64,000 bases of DNA from Ulvibacter litoralis (lineage in GTDB: Bacteria > Bacteroidota > Bacteroidia > Flavobacteriales > Flavobacteriaceae): the NCBI RefSeq assembly GCF_900102055.1, contig NZ_FNBA01000003.1, positions 478,227 through 542,226 on the forward strand, read 5' to 3'. Position 1 is the stretch's first letter, and the number at the start of each line of letters is the position of its first letter. Under the pieces are notes generated by a model that saw only the letters and a list, made by a program, of their open reading frames with translations, was not told the DNA's origin and made no database searches. Below, piece after piece: positions 52,671 through 61,833 of the stretch. The translations under genes and the position numbers were made by a program.

Positions 52671-53240
52671 TTATTTATTTCGGAGGAATATTATACTGAA
52701 TCCAATTAAGGTTAGTGCATATCCAATAACTAATCGAAATGGTAATGGTATAACATGCCACAAGATTAAATTTGCTATTAAAAGAATAATTATTCCAACC
52801 TTAGCTTGCTTCAAATAATTTAAACTTACAATAAGTAAACCCACATTGAAGACTTTTGAACTTGGTCCGATTGTCATAAAAGGTTTCCAAATGGAAGGAA
52901 CTTGAGAAATGTGATTAGTAAATTCATTTCGCATTTCTGTGGTAGGAAAGCTCCACCAAATAAAGTCCAACACACACATTCCAATAATACACACAATCCC
53001 AATGAGGGTTATAGGTATTCCTATCAAGCTAAAAATTTTTGTAGGATATGATACGGTTTGAGGAATCAGAAAAACAACACCTAACAATAAAAACCAATGA
53101 GCGAAATCAATCGGTACTTGCTCATATACAAAATCATTACCTTTAGTTAATATTAGTTGACCAATTAGAAAGAAAACGAGTCCAATCAAAAACAATACCT
53201 TGTAAGCTATACTTCTTTTATCATTACAATGTTCGATCAT
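52671..53240 (-). CDS. Hypothetical multipass membrane protein
   Basis: A 189-residue inner-membrane protein with six hydrophobic segments (about 11-30, 45-60, 68-95, 128-145, 148-165 and 168-187). A polar loop with LDFIWWSFPTTEMRNEFTNHISQVPSIWKPFMTIG lies mid-protein. No family I recognise. Single gene bounded on both sides by intergenic elements. Confidence 0.62.
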   Translation of the reverse strand: MIEHCNDKRSIAYKVLFLIGLVFFLIGQLILTKGNDFVYEQVPIDFAHWFLLLGVVFLIPQTVSYPTKIFSLIGIPITLIGIVCIIGMCVLDFIWWSFPTTEMRNEFTNHISQVPSIWKPFMTIGPSSKVFNVGLLIVSLNYLKQAKVGIIILLIANLILWHVIPLPFRLVIGYALTLIGFSIIFLRNK

Positions 53241-53275
53241 TGTTTATTATTTTTCAGTTTTCGATTCAATCCAAT

Positions 53276-53494
53276 GTGCTACAACGGGTTTGTATAATAA
53301 TGGTTGCGTTTGGCGCAACGCGATGCTAGCAGCGGCGGCGAGTTCAAATTTTACTTCTTAGTTCCAATTATTCAGAGCAGCCTGAGACTCAAAAGGCAAT
53401 CGAGTTCGAATTTTAAGAAACCAATATAGTTAAATATTTGCAATGAACATTATGTTACTTCCTCAAGAGTAATGATTCTTTTGTGTTGTTAATA
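53276..53494. repeat. Palindrome-ended intergenic element copy, complete
   Basis: Left end gtgctacaacgggtttgtataataatgg; the next bases hold a perfect small hairpin, GTTGCG and CGCAAC around tttgg. Then gatgctagcagcggcggcgagttc, gagcagcctgagactcaaaaggcaa, core gaaaccaatatagttaaatatttgcaatg and right end cctcaagagtaatgattc and tgtgttgttaataattg. It starts 36 bases after one gene's start and ends 8 bases before the next gene's stop. Confidence 0.78.
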
Positions 53495-53501
53495 ATTGTC
53501 G

Positions 53502-54179
53502 CTACTCGGAATCTATTAATATTTTATCAGAATTTAATGTAAATAAGTCATCGGAAATTTTCTTCTCTTGAATTTTTGTGGCTTCTGAAATTGATTTAAA
53601 AAATCCTGTATAAATATGTTCGTTACGAATACTTACAGATTCAGATTCATTCACAAATAAATTCCAAAAACCAGAGGTGAAATTTTTATATTTTTCAGAA
53701 TTCAATTTGTACTTAGGACTGTAATAGTGAGTTCCATCTGTAATTTTGAAAGGAGTATTAGGATCAGTTGATTCATATTTTAATGTAATCGAGGGACACA
53801 TTTCACCAAGAATCATCTTTTTTTGATTTGGATGTTTTTTAATTTCAATTAAAATATCAGAGCTTGAATTGAGTTTTGAACGGTAGATTGTATCTGACTT
53901 TTCATATTCTGTATAACTATAACCTTCGTCAAGCCGAATAGTGCTTTTAGACCATCCTTGTTCGGTTTTAGAATTATATATCATAATATATCTGTCCTCC
54001 TGAATATATGCCGTAAATGAATCTCCGATTGCGTATTCTAAATATTTAGCAGAAATATTTTCATTTAAGGATTCATACTCAATTTTAAAATCAATTTGAC
54101 CTTCAAAATAATCTTGAGCTAATAGGTTATTGACTGTAATTATTAAGAGAAGTTGAGTTAGTAGGAAGATTTTTTTCAT
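53502..54179 (-). CDS. Exported hypothetical protein
   Basis: A 225-residue exported protein with signal peptide (LLLIITVNNLLAQ). The mature part starts DYFEGQIDFKIEYESLNENIS and has EGYSYTEYEKSDTIYRSK and MILGEMCPSITLKYES, phrases like secreted DUF4412-type or GLPGLI-type beta-barrel proteins, but I could not place it with confidence; it lacks the GLPGLI end motif. Single gene between two complete intergenic elements. Confidence 0.6.
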   Translation of the reverse strand: MKKIFLLTQLLLIITVNNLLAQDYFEGQIDFKIEYESLNENISAKYLEYAIGDSFTAYIQEDRYIMIYNSKTEQGWSKSTIRLDEGYSYTEYEKSDTIYRSKLNSSSDILIEIKKHPNQKKMILGEMCPSITLKYESTDPNTPFKITDGTHYYSPKYKLNSEKYKNFTSGFWNLFVNESESVSIRNEHIYTGFFKSISEATKIQEKKISDDLFTLNSDKILIDSE

Positions 54180-54183
54180 AGAT

Positions 54184-54428
54184 TGTTGTTAACAGGTTTG
54201 TATGCTAATCGTAGCGCTTGGCACAGCGTAATGAGGACAGCAGCGACAAGTTCAAACTTCACTTCTTGGTTCCAAATTCAACAGAGCTGCGTGAGACCCT
54301 GCCTGCCGGAAGGTCGGTCAGAAGGGCAAGCGTAACGTTGTTTTTCAGAAACTAATATAGTTAAATATTTGCAATCAATTTGCTTCTAGTTTCGCAAGAG
54401 CTATAATTATTGTTGTATTGTTATCCAC
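54184..54428. repeat. Palindrome-ended intergenic element copy with a nested insert
   Basis: Left end ttgttaacaggtttgtatgc, inner gtagcgcttggcacagcgtaatgaggacagcagcgacaag, then gctgcgtgagac, a 20-base insert at 54298-54317, then tcagaagggcaagcgtaacg. The core gaaactaatatagttaaatatttgcaatc and the right end cgcaagagctataattattg with gtattgttatc complete it. It starts five bases after one gene's start and ends nine before the next gene's stop. Confidence 0.78.
54298..54317. repeat. Nested GC-rich palindromic insert
   Basis: cctgcctgccggaaggtcgg splits the phrase gagactcagaaggg that is intact in the 57244 and 61142 copies. It is a G+C-rich near-palindrome resembling the short CCTGCC...GGCAGG repeats of other flavobacterial genomes. 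A related one is at 56998-57020. Confidence 0.65.
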
Positions 54429-54436
54429 TAGTCTTA

Positions 54437-55021
54437 TCAACGAAAGGTTTCAATTAGAAAAACGATTCCAAATATCCAACCTAAATACAATACGGTATAA
54501 GTTATCGAATACATTGCTGAAACTCCAATATCATCAACAGTTTGCTTAGATTTTGAAAATACTAATCTTAAAGCTCTAAAAAACACCCAATACAGCATTG
54601 CTAAGATTATAAAAATTGAAATCCAAAAAAATGCTTCTAAAAGAAACAGAAGAATAATGAAAAGTATTGCCATTCCAATCCAAAGTAAAATTGAGATAAT
54701 TATTCCACTGATTCCGTCATCTGAGGAAATACTTGGCACATCTATTTCTGGGATTTCTCCTGAAGATGGAATGAATTCTCCTGATTTAAAAGCTCTAAAT
54801 TTCGGAAAATTGTCAATCAAACCAATTCCTTTATAGAGTCCATAAGTCATAAATAGAAAAAGCACCGTTCCAATAATTCCTAATGATAAATACAAATTTG
54901 AAGTAACTGATCGATTATAGTTTACTCCCGTTAAATAAACAGTGAAAAATGTAATTCCGATTACGAGCAAGGAAACTATAAATACGGATTGTCCTTTTAA
55001 ATAAGTTTTTTTTGCTTTCAT
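54437..55021 (-). CDS. Hypothetical membrane protein
   Basis: A 194-residue inner-membrane protein with five hydrophobic segments (about 12-30, 40-62, 108-130, 132-150 and 170-190) and a glycine and serine loop (GEIPEIDVPSISSDDGISG). No recognised family. Its start is 15 bases before a trace of an element end and its stop is nine bases after the 54184-54428 element. Confidence 0.62.
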   Translation of the reverse strand: MKAKKTYLKGQSVFIVSLLVIGITFFTVYLTGVNYNRSVTSNLYLSLGIIGTVLFLFMTYGLYKGIGLIDNFPKFRAFKSGEFIPSSGEIPEIDVPSISSDDGISGIIISILLWIGMAILFIILLFLLEAFFWISIFIILAMLYWVFFRALRLVFSKSKQTVDDIGVSAMYSITYTVLYLGWIFGIVFLIETFR

Positions 55022-55033
55022 TTTTTTTATTGC

Positions 55034-55062
55034 TTGTGGCTAACGGGTATGTATAACAATAG
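55034..55062. repeat. Left end of the intergenic element only
   Basis: gcttgtggctaacgggtatgtataacaat matches the consensus left end. The inner block and right end are not recognisable; the next 260 bases up to the AraC stop at 55326 hold no gene, although ggcaacaccttaagttaattcc and ttttgcaacgcc may be relics of the inner part. Confidence 0.5.
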
Positions 55063-55325
55063 TTAATTACTGGCAACACCTTAAGTTAATTCCAAATAGT
55101 TATCAAACAAAAAACTTTTGCAACGCCTTACACAAGTTCAAATAAAACGCCTTGAGTAATTTGTTTACTTGGTTTTCCGTGGGCTTTTATTTTCTCTTAC
55201 GTCAATTCTCTATTGAAATCTTTTCGTTTGGAAATTAATTCATTTTGAATTTAAGAGATTATTTGCTCTTATATATTGAAATCTGTGTTTACAAATTTTC
55301 AACTAAGTCAAATGAATGAAAAATA

Positions 55326-56216
55326 TTATCCATCAATAATCTGATAGATTGATTTCTTATATTCTGAGGGCGTTTTTGAAGTTACGCGTTTAAATTGTTT
55401 AGTGAAATGAGAAAAACTATTGAAACCTACCTCACCAGCAATCTCAGTTAGCGACTTATTGCCTACAGACAAAAGTCGAATAGCTTGTCTTACTCTAAAT
55501 TCGTTTACAAATTGAGTAAATGTTTTTTTTGTAGATTTCTTAAAGTATCTACAAAAAGCAGGTATCGTCATAGTAGCAACTTGACTTATCTGTTCTAAAC
55601 TAATTTCATCTTCATAGTTTTCTTTTACAAAATTATATACCTGATTGATTCTCTCATCATCCTGATTCTGGATAATCAGAGTCATTCCTTGAGCATTGAG
55701 AACTTCGTATTCCTCTGACTGAGATAAGATTTGTAATACCTGTAGCATGCAAATAAGTCGATCAAAATAAGATTTCTTCTCCATAGATTCAAGTTGAACA
55801 CCTACTTCTTTTCTTGTTTTTCCGAAAAAAGAAATACCTGACTTTGACTTTTCAATGAGTTTATTTATTGACGCAAATTCAGGCATAATTTGAACTGAAG
55901 TCTTAATTAAATCCTTTTTAAACTGAATTACTATTTCTTCATTGACACCTTGAAACCCAAACTCATATCCAAAATGTGGGATGTTTGGCCCCATGAGAAT
56001 TAATTCGCCATCTTGAAACTTAGAAATATGATTGCCTACATATCTATTCCCGAAACCTTCTTTGATATAAACAAGTTCCACCTCAGGATGATAGTGCCAA
56101 TATGCTTTAGCATCTGGGTTTCTTTCGGTAAATTTAGAATACCTAAGAGAAGAACCAAGATCTGGTTCTACCTTCTTTAATCTGGGTATTAAATTATGTT
56201 TCGGATTTGTCTCCAT
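55326..56216 (-). CDS. AraC-family transcriptional regulator with cupin domain
   Basis: A 296-residue regulator: N-terminal cupin (AYWHYHPEVELVYIKEGFGNRYVG, with the HxxxE motif) and C-terminal AraC double helix-turn-helix (LEQISQVATMTIPAFCRYFKKSTKKTFTQFVNEFRV, then NSFSHFTKQFKRVTSKTPSEYKKS). This is the sugar-metabolism-type AraC common in Bacteroidota, but no sugar operon is beside it. Divergent from the small exported protein at 56381, with 164 bases between; it may control that gene. Confidence 0.9.
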   Translation of the reverse strand: METNPKHNLIPRLKKVEPDLGSSLRYSKFTERNPDAKAYWHYHPEVELVYIKEGFGNRYVGNHISKFQDGELILMGPNIPHFGYEFGFQGVNEEIVIQFKKDLIKTSVQIMPEFASINKLIEKSKSGISFFGKTRKEVGVQLESMEKKSYFDRLICMLQVLQILSQSEEYEVLNAQGMTLIIQNQDDERINQVYNFVKENYEDEISLEQISQVATMTIPAFCRYFKKSTKKTFTQFVNEFRVRQAIRLLSVGNKSLTEIAGEVGFNSFSHFTKQFKRVTSKTPSEYKKSIYQIIDG

Positions 56217-56380
56217 CTTCGGTTGTCTCCTGAATATGCTTTATATTAACCACTGGGACGCCTAAATTGACGCATAGGGTTAAATATGAGCATTAAATTA
56301 CCAATTCTGCCATAAAGAAAGGAAAAATAGTTGATGATCTTTGAATTATCAAATATTTAAAAAATTTAAAGCACTTAGTT

Positions 56381-56965
56381 ATGAAAAAAATATTATTTAC
56401 CTACGCAATTATTTTGAGCTGTATCTATTCAGCTTCTGCAATGAAAAATCCAACAAGATCTGTATTTACTCTTTTGTCTAACGAGAAATCATTTGTTATA
56501 GACTTAGAAACATTTGAAGGGGAAGAAATTAATTATGTTTCATTGGAAGACAAAAGTGGAGAAATCATATTCTCTGATTACATTGAACCTAATAAGAAAA
56601 TAATCAAATATGTTTTAGACTCCTTCCCGGCTGATGTATATACGGTCAAATTAAATGGTGACTATCTTATAGAGGACTATACGATAAATATAACGGAAGA
56701 ATCTGCAACTCTTGTAGGCGCTAAGACTTATACAAGTCCTATTATTAAAAGCCATGAAAATAAAATTGTGGTTGAAAATCGAAATGACAGCGATACGGAA
56801 ATTAGACTCACCATTTATAGCGATGATGAAATTGTCTATTCATTTTCTGAAAGCTTCGAAGGATCTTATCGAAAGGTATTCAACTTAAAACAATTAGCTA
56901 AAGGAAATTATAGAGTCTCGGTAAACAATGATCAATTTACCAAAGAGGTTTCAATATCTCTTTAA
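56381..56965 (+). CDS. Exported hypothetical protein, beta-rich
   Basis: A 194-residue exported protein, signal cut near residue 20 (CIYSASA). Two beta-sandwich-like halves are visible: residues 28-105 (FVIDLETFEGEEINYVSLED, then YTVKLNGDYLIEDYTINI) and 125-194 (NDSDTEIRLTIYSDDEIVYS, then AKGNYRVSVNNDQFTKEVSISL). They resemble secretion-tail-like or DUF3244-type domains. It is the only plus-strand gene in the 42-62 kb region, divergent from the AraC gene. Function unknown. Confidence 0.65.
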   Translation: MKKILFTYAIILSCIYSASAMKNPTRSVFTLLSNEKSFVIDLETFEGEEINYVSLEDKSGEIIFSDYIEPNKKIIKYVLDSFPADVYTVKLNGDYLIEDYTINITEESATLVGAKTYTSPIIKSHENKIVVENRNDSDTEIRLTIYSDDEIVYSFSESFEGSYRKVFNLKQLAKGNYRVSVNNDQFTKEVSISL

Positions 56966-57243
56966 TATAAAGCACGGACTTGCGTTAGGTAAGTTGCGCC
57001 TGCCCGCCGCAGGCAGATGGTTAAGCAACTAATTTAGTAAACAAAAATGAACGCAAGATAATTCCGAAGGAATTTTCAAGTAGGCAATCGCTGCAGCAAT
57101 AAATTATGCCGTGTTGGCAAATCGTTTTTATTACCAGAATATTCCAAAAATCCTTTTTTTCATTAATCGCTTTTGTTTGTTTTAGCCATCCAAAAAATGT
57201 CAATAATAGAGTAAAGAAAGGAAAGTACGTTTGTAGATCTTAT
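56966..57243. other. Gene-free gap with GC-rich palindrome
   Basis: No credible gene. 56998-57020 holds the near-palindrome cgcctgcccgccgcaggcag, of the same general style as the insert at 54298-54317. Near 57095-57125 the string aattatgccgtgttggcaaatcg resembles an element right end. The rest looks like decayed sequence. Confidence 0.4.
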
Positions 57244-57463
57244 GGCTAACGACGGGTTTGTATAACACTCTTTTCGCCTAGCGCAGTGCGCAGTTGGCAG
57301 CAGCTTCAACTTCAGCCTTCGTTTTGGAACCGAATTATTTGGAGCTGCGTGAGACTCAGAAAGGCAAGCGTAACGTTATTTTTCAGAAACCAAGATAGTT
57401 AAATATTTGTAGAGAATATCAAATAATTACCACAAGAGCCATGATTGGTATACGTTGTTAGCA
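57244..57463. repeat. Palindrome-ended intergenic element copy, complete
   Basis: Left end ggctaacgacgggtttgtataac; inner tagcgcagtgcgcagttggcagcagc; ggagctgcgtgagactcag with aaaggcaagcgtaacg; core gaaaccaagatagttaaatatttgtagag; right end accacaagagccatgattgg with tatacgttgttagc. It ends 27 bases before the stop of the response regulator at 57491. Confidence 0.82.
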
Positions 57464-57490
57464 AACGTTTTTAAAATTGGTTGATTGCGA

Positions 57491-57892
57491 TTAATTATTT
57501 ACAAACTCTGCTAAAACACTTTTCAGTTGACTTTGATTTATTGGTTTGATTAAGTAGTTACTCATTAAGCTATACTGTTCAGCCCTATTAATATCTTCTT
57601 CACTGTTTGAACTTGTTAAAATGTAAATAATAACATTTTTTTCTATAGGTATTTTAGTGAATTCATCCAGAAACTGCCACCCATCCCAAATAGGCATGTT
57701 TAAATCTAAAAATATAATTTGGGGTAGTTTTTCACTATTTAGAAACATAGCTTTTAGTGTATCATATGCTTCTTTTCCATTTTTACAAACTAATATTTTT
57801 TCAACAAACCCTGATAGTTCCATATATTTCTTTGTTATAAACAAATGCATTGGGTCATCTTCAACAATACATGCTAAATCTATTTTTCTCAT
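57491..57892 (-). CDS. CheY-like response regulator
   Basis: A 133-residue receiver: EDDPMHLFITKKY with the acidic pair, phosphoacceptor in IIFLDLNMPIWDGWQF, Thr in ILTSSN and Lys in YLIKPI. The E-D-D-x-x-x-x-F and LNMPxxDGW phrases are typical of Bacteroidota rcp1-like single receivers paired with PAS kinases. Its start overlaps the end of the kinase gene by four bases, so the two are cotranslated and probably form one signalling pair. Confidence 0.92.
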   Translation of the reverse strand: MRKIDLACIVEDDPMHLFITKKYMELSGFVEKILVCKNGKEAYDTLKAMFLNSEKLPQIIFLDLNMPIWDGWQFLDEFTKIPIEKNVIIYILTSSNSEEDINRAEQYSLMSNYLIKPINQSQLKSVLAEFVNN

Positions 57893-60800
57893 TTTGGTAA
57901 TGTTATTTTAAATGTTGTACCTAAGTTTACTTCACTATCTATTTCAATTTTGCCATCCATACTCTCAATTTGGTTTTTTGTAATAAATAGACCCACTCCT
58001 CTGGAGTCATCGTGACGATGAAAAGTCTTGTACATGCCAAAGAGCTTGTCCCCATTTTTTTTCAGATCTATCCCTAACCCATTATCTTTAAAAAATAAAG
58101 TAATCATTGATTGTTCAGTTTCTACATCTGCATAAATCTTCAAATAACTCGCTCTTTCTTCACTTCTATATTTTATGGCATTTGTAATCATGTTTAGCAC
58201 AATACTATCAAAGTATGCAGGAACACCTTTGACGGTTAAGTTCTTATCTACATTATTTATGATTTCAAATTGAGCTTTCATTATTTGTATGTTCAGGCTC
58301 TCTATGTTTTTTTGAATAACTTCATGGATATTTACTTTTGAAACAACGGCCTGTGTTAAATTCACTTTTATAATTTCTGTCAAATCATTTACGGTCTGAT
58401 TCAGATTTTCGGCTCCTAAAATGAGAAGTTCAAATAATTCATTCTTCAATATATCTGGCTGTTCCATTTGAATTAAATCGAGAATTCCAGATATACCTCC
58501 ACTGTGAGAACGGAGATTATGGGATACGATATTTGCAAAATTTCGGAGTCTTCCATTCTGCTCATTCGTAATATCGAGCAGTGACTTTATCTCTTTCTCA
58601 ACTTCTTTCAATTCACTTATATCGGTAGCTACACCCAAATAACCCACAATATCATCTTGATTAAGAATAGTATTGATAGAAAGTAAAACGGGGAAAGTTG
58701 TACCATCTTTTCTTATATAGGTCCATTCTTTGGTGGTTGGCTTACCAATTTTAGCTTCATAAACAAAGGCTTCAAAACCTTTTACTTCTGTTTTATATTT
58801 TTCAAACAATTCAATGCTTTGCTTTTCTACCTCTTCACGATGGTGAATTAACTGTGGATTATGTATACCTACCAATTCTTCGGCTTTATAACCTAGTAAT
58901 TTTTCGGCACCAGAGTTGAACAAGGTAATTGTACCTTTAGTATCGATGGCAATAACCGAAACTTGTTTACTTGCTTCCAATATGGCTTGCAAACTCGAGA
59001 TAGCATGTTGAAGTTTTCTTTCCGCCTCTTTTTCCTGACTAATATCCCTTACAAAAGACCAAATCAGTTTCTTTCCATTGCTGTCCTTTATCACCACTCC
59101 TTGAAGAGCTATAGGGTATCGTGAGCCATCTTTACGGATGTATTCCTTTTCAAAGAGATCATAGCTTCCTTTGCTTTCCATTTGCTGAATTGCAGTAGTT
59201 TCAAATGGCTCATACTCCTTGGGCGTAGTATCCCAGTAACTCAGTGATAAGAATTCCTCTTTATTGTAGCCTGTTGGTTCAAGTAGTTTATTGTTTACAT
59301 CTAAAAATTTGCCAGTTTCATATTCATTTAGAGCGATTCCTATCGGGGATAAATTGTATAAAGCAGATAACAAGTCTTTTTGGTAGTCAATATCTAAATG
59401 GAGCTTTTTGCTTTCAGAAATATCTATAATTTGCGAAATAAAATAGACTCCTTTACCTTGCTCATTCTTTACCATAGATACTGCTAATAGGATATGAACT
59501 ATATGTCCATCTTTATGGAAGTATCGTTTTTCCATTTGGTAGTGATCTCTTTTGCCTTCAATAAGTTCAGTTAAAAGCTCTAAATCAGAATTTAAATCAT
59601 CGGGATGTGTAATGTCTTGAAAAGTAAGCTTAATTAACTCTTCTTCTGAATACCCAATTATTTCGCTAACCTTTGTGTTTACCTTTAGCCATTTCCCTTT
59701 TTTATCTAACAAAGCCATTCCAATGGCAGCATTTTCAAAATTTCCTCTAAAAGCTTCTTCACTGATTCGTAGCCTTTCTTCTCTTTGTTTTCTTTCGGTA
59801 ATATCCTGGTGGGTACCATACATCATCAAGGGTTTTCCGTCTTTGGTCCATTCAAAAACTTTGCCCCTATCATAGACCCATACCCAGTGCCCATCTTTGT
59901 GCTTCATGCGTACTTCAAACTCATAGTAGTCTACCTTTTTCTCAAAACAAGCATTTAGTCTACGTTGGGATTCTTCTAGATCATCTGGATGAGCTAATTT
60001 TATCCAGGTTTCTATGCTAATAGGAGTGAGCTCTTCCAAGCTATAACCTACAATTTCTGCCCATCTTGCATTAAAGACGGTTTCCCCAGTTTGTACATTC
60101 CATTCCCACGTGCCAACATGGGTGCCTTCTATTACCGATTTGAATCTTATTTCATTGTGCTTTATTTCAGTAATATCCTGAAAACTACCAATGAGCTTAT
60201 CGTCCAATTTTCTTCCTGTTGATCTTACCCATATCAGTTTGTCTTTAGCGGTGATCATTTGGCATACCAAATCAAAAGGGGTGCTATTAGAAATACACTT
60301 TGTAATCGCAGCGGTAATTATAGGACGATAGTGAGGATGGTAAAATTCTATTGCATTTGCTTTATTATGGTTGAAATCCTGAGATACTTCGTGGATTTCA
60401 TAAACTAAATCACTCCAGCTCGTTTTTCCTGAAGCGATGTCCAATTCCCATATACCTAACTTATTAGCTTTTTGTGTTTCTTGGAGCAATTCATTCATTT
60501 TCTCTAGTTCTTGATTAAGAACATCTAGCTCAATACTTTTTATTCTGTTTTCAAAAAGCTTTACCGTTTGTTGAGCTAATTTTTTAAGCTGCTCCAACTG
60601 CGATTTGTTGAGGTTTTTAGGCGTGTCATCAATAGTACAAAGTGTACCCAATGGGAAGCCATTGGAAGTAACCAAAGGGATGCCTGCATAAAATATGACA
60701 TTTGGATCACCGGTAGTTAAAGGATTGTCATGAAACCGTTCGTCTTTTCGGGCATCCTCCACTATGAATGGTTCATTTGGTTGATTGATAGCATGTGCGC

Positions 60801-61029
60801 AAAATGCGTAGTCTTTAGGTGTTTCACGAACTTCCAAGCCATGGTGAGAAAGAAACCATTGCTTGTTTTCGGTTATCAAACTAATTAAAGATATTTTTGT
60901 ACCGCAAATTTGTGCAGCCATAGTAGTAATAAAGTCATAATCGTCCTTCTCGGAAAGCCCAATCAATTGATAACTTTCTAATTCTTTTAGTCTTTCTGAC
61001 TCATTTTCTGGTATTTCGGGGCTTTTCAT
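57889..61029 (-). CDS. GAF/multi-PAS soluble sensor histidine kinase
   Basis: A 1046-residue kinase with no transmembrane segment. Domains in order: GAF at about 15-165 (SLISLITENKQWFLSHHGL), then five PAS/PAC repeats (about 185-295, 295-415, 418-545, 550-672 and 678-800; each ends in a PAC-like phrase such as DITERK or DISELKE), a HisKA-type helix with FANIVSHNLRSHSGG near 820 and an ATPase domain with NMITNAIKYRSEE, DNGLGIDLK and RGVGLFITKNQ. The N-box is conserved and the histidine is HNLR. Probably cytoplasmic light-, redox- or small-molecule sensor; partner is the receiver at 57491. Confidence 0.9.
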   Translation of the reverse strand: MKSPEIPENESERLKELESYQLIGLSEKDDYDFITTMAAQICGTKISLISLITENKQWFLSHHGLEVRETPKDYAFCAHAINQPNEPFIVEDARKDERFHDNPLTTGDPNVIFYAGIPLVTSNGFPLGTLCTIDDTPKNLNKSQLEQLKKLAQQTVKLFENRIKSIELDVLNQELEKMNELLQETQKANKLGIWELDIASGKTSWSDLVYEIHEVSQDFNHNKANAIEFYHPHYRPIITAAITKCISNSTPFDLVCQMITAKDKLIWVRSTGRKLDDKLIGSFQDITEIKHNEIRFKSVIEGTHVGTWEWNVQTGETVFNARWAEIVGYSLEELTPISIETWIKLAHPDDLEESQRRLNACFEKKVDYYEFEVRMKHKDGHWVWVYDRGKVFEWTKDGKPLMMYGTHQDITERKQREERLRISEEAFRGNFENAAIGMALLDKKGKWLKVNTKVSEIIGYSEEELIKLTFQDITHPDDLNSDLELLTELIEGKRDHYQMEKRYFHKDGHIVHILLAVSMVKNEQGKGVYFISQIIDISESKKLHLDIDYQKDLLSALYNLSPIGIALNEYETGKFLDVNNKLLEPTGYNKEEFLSLSYWDTTPKEYEPFETTAIQQMESKGSYDLFEKEYIRKDGSRYPIALQGVVIKDSNGKKLIWSFVRDISQEKEAERKLQHAISSLQAILEASKQVSVIAIDTKGTITLFNSGAEKLLGYKAEELVGIHNPQLIHHREEVEKQSIELFEKYKTEVKGFEAFVYEAKIGKPTTKEWTYIRKDGTTFPVLLSINTILNQDDIVGYLGVATDISELKEVEKEIKSLLDITNEQNGRLRNFANIVSHNLRSHSGGISGILDLIQMEQPDILKNELFELLILGAENLNQTVNDLTEIIKVNLTQAVVSKVNIHEVIQKNIESLNIQIMKAQFEIINNVDKNLTVKGVPAYFDSIVLNMITNAIKYRSEERASYLKIYADVETEQSMITLFFKDNGLGIDLKKNGDKLFGMYKTFHRHDDSRGVGLFITKNQIESMDGKIEIDSEVNLGTTFKITLPK

Positions 61030-61141
61030 AATTCGATTTTCTTTTCAGAATTCTGACTAACGTAAAATTTACAATAATTTTCCCACACAAAAATTTTACT
61101 CGTTAGCTCAAGAAATTAACAGGTTTTTCTTGTGTGTATTA

Positions 61142-61362
61142 GCCACAACGTGTTAGTATAAGCAATGTTGCGTTTGGCACAGCGCGCTGAGGGCAGCAGC
61201 GACAAGTTCTTCATTCTCCTTTTAGTTCCAAATTATTCAAAGCTGCGTGAGACTCAGAAGGGCAAGCGTTACGTTATTTTTCAATAACTAATATACTTAA
61301 ATATTTATAGAGAGTATCAAATAATTACCGCAAGAGCTATAATTGTTATATGTTGTTGGCGG
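61142..61362. repeat. Palindrome-ended intergenic element copy, complete
   Basis: Left end gccacaacgtgttagtataagcaatg; inner gttgcgtttggcacagcgcgctgagggcagcagcgacaag; gctgcgtgagactcagaagggcaagcg; core aactaatatacttaaatatttatagag; right end accgcaagagctataattgttatatgttgttggcgg. Its two ends are imperfect inverted repeats of each other. It starts 112 bases upstream of the kinase start and ends 20 bases before the stop of the VOC gene. Confidence 0.82.
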
Positions 61363-61382
61363 TTCGTTTTTATTTTTTTACT

Positions 61383-61739
61383 TTAAATTTTTTGTCCAAA
61401 TGTCAATAAATTATTGTCTGGATCAAGAATCGAAAATTCTTTTTGTCCCCAAAGTTTGATTTCCAATTTACCATTTGGGTGAATTTCAGTCTGTTTTTTC
61501 AATAATGATTTATAAAATTCGTCAATATTGTAAGTCCGAATATAGACTTGTCCATAATTTTCTTTCGGGTCTATTTCTTTAAATTCAAAGAAATGGATTT
61601 GGATTTGGTCTTTTTCCACTATCAAATAACCGTCAAAATCGGTACTTCCAAATTCTTTAAAACCTAATTGGTTTGTGTAAAATTCCCGAGTCACTTTTTT
61701 GTCACGCATCGGTAATTTCGGATTGATGTCCGTTAGCAT
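61383..61739 (-). CDS. VOC-family (glyoxalase/bleomycin-resistance-like) protein
   Basis: A 118-residue two-module betaalphabetabetabeta protein. KLPMRDKKVTREFYTNQLGF is the conserved first module, IQIHFFEFK and SILDPDNNLLTFGQ hold metal-ligand-type His and Glu/Asp positions. Family members bind or modify small toxins (bleomycin, fosfomycin) or are lactoylglutathione-type enzymes. This is a typical single-gene cassette-sized ORF, bounded by the 61142 element downstream and the second-type element at 61834 upstream. Confidence 0.88.
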   Translation of the reverse strand: MLTDINPKLPMRDKKVTREFYTNQLGFKEFGSTDFDGYLIVEKDQIQIHFFEFKEIDPKENYGQVYIRTYNIDEFYKSLLKKQTEIHPNGKLEIKLWGQKEFSILDPDNNLLTFGQKI

Positions 61740-61833
61740 ATTATTATCTTAAGTTTTAAATCTATATTTAAGTTGTCCAAGTCAGTTTAATATCCATAAT
61801 TCTCCTTCTTTATGACAGGTTTTCTTAAATGAC

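Noticed and set aside
53502..54179. GLPGLI-family secreted protein
   Set aside because: The signal and early strands fit, but the defining C-terminal motif is absent, so I left it as hypothetical.
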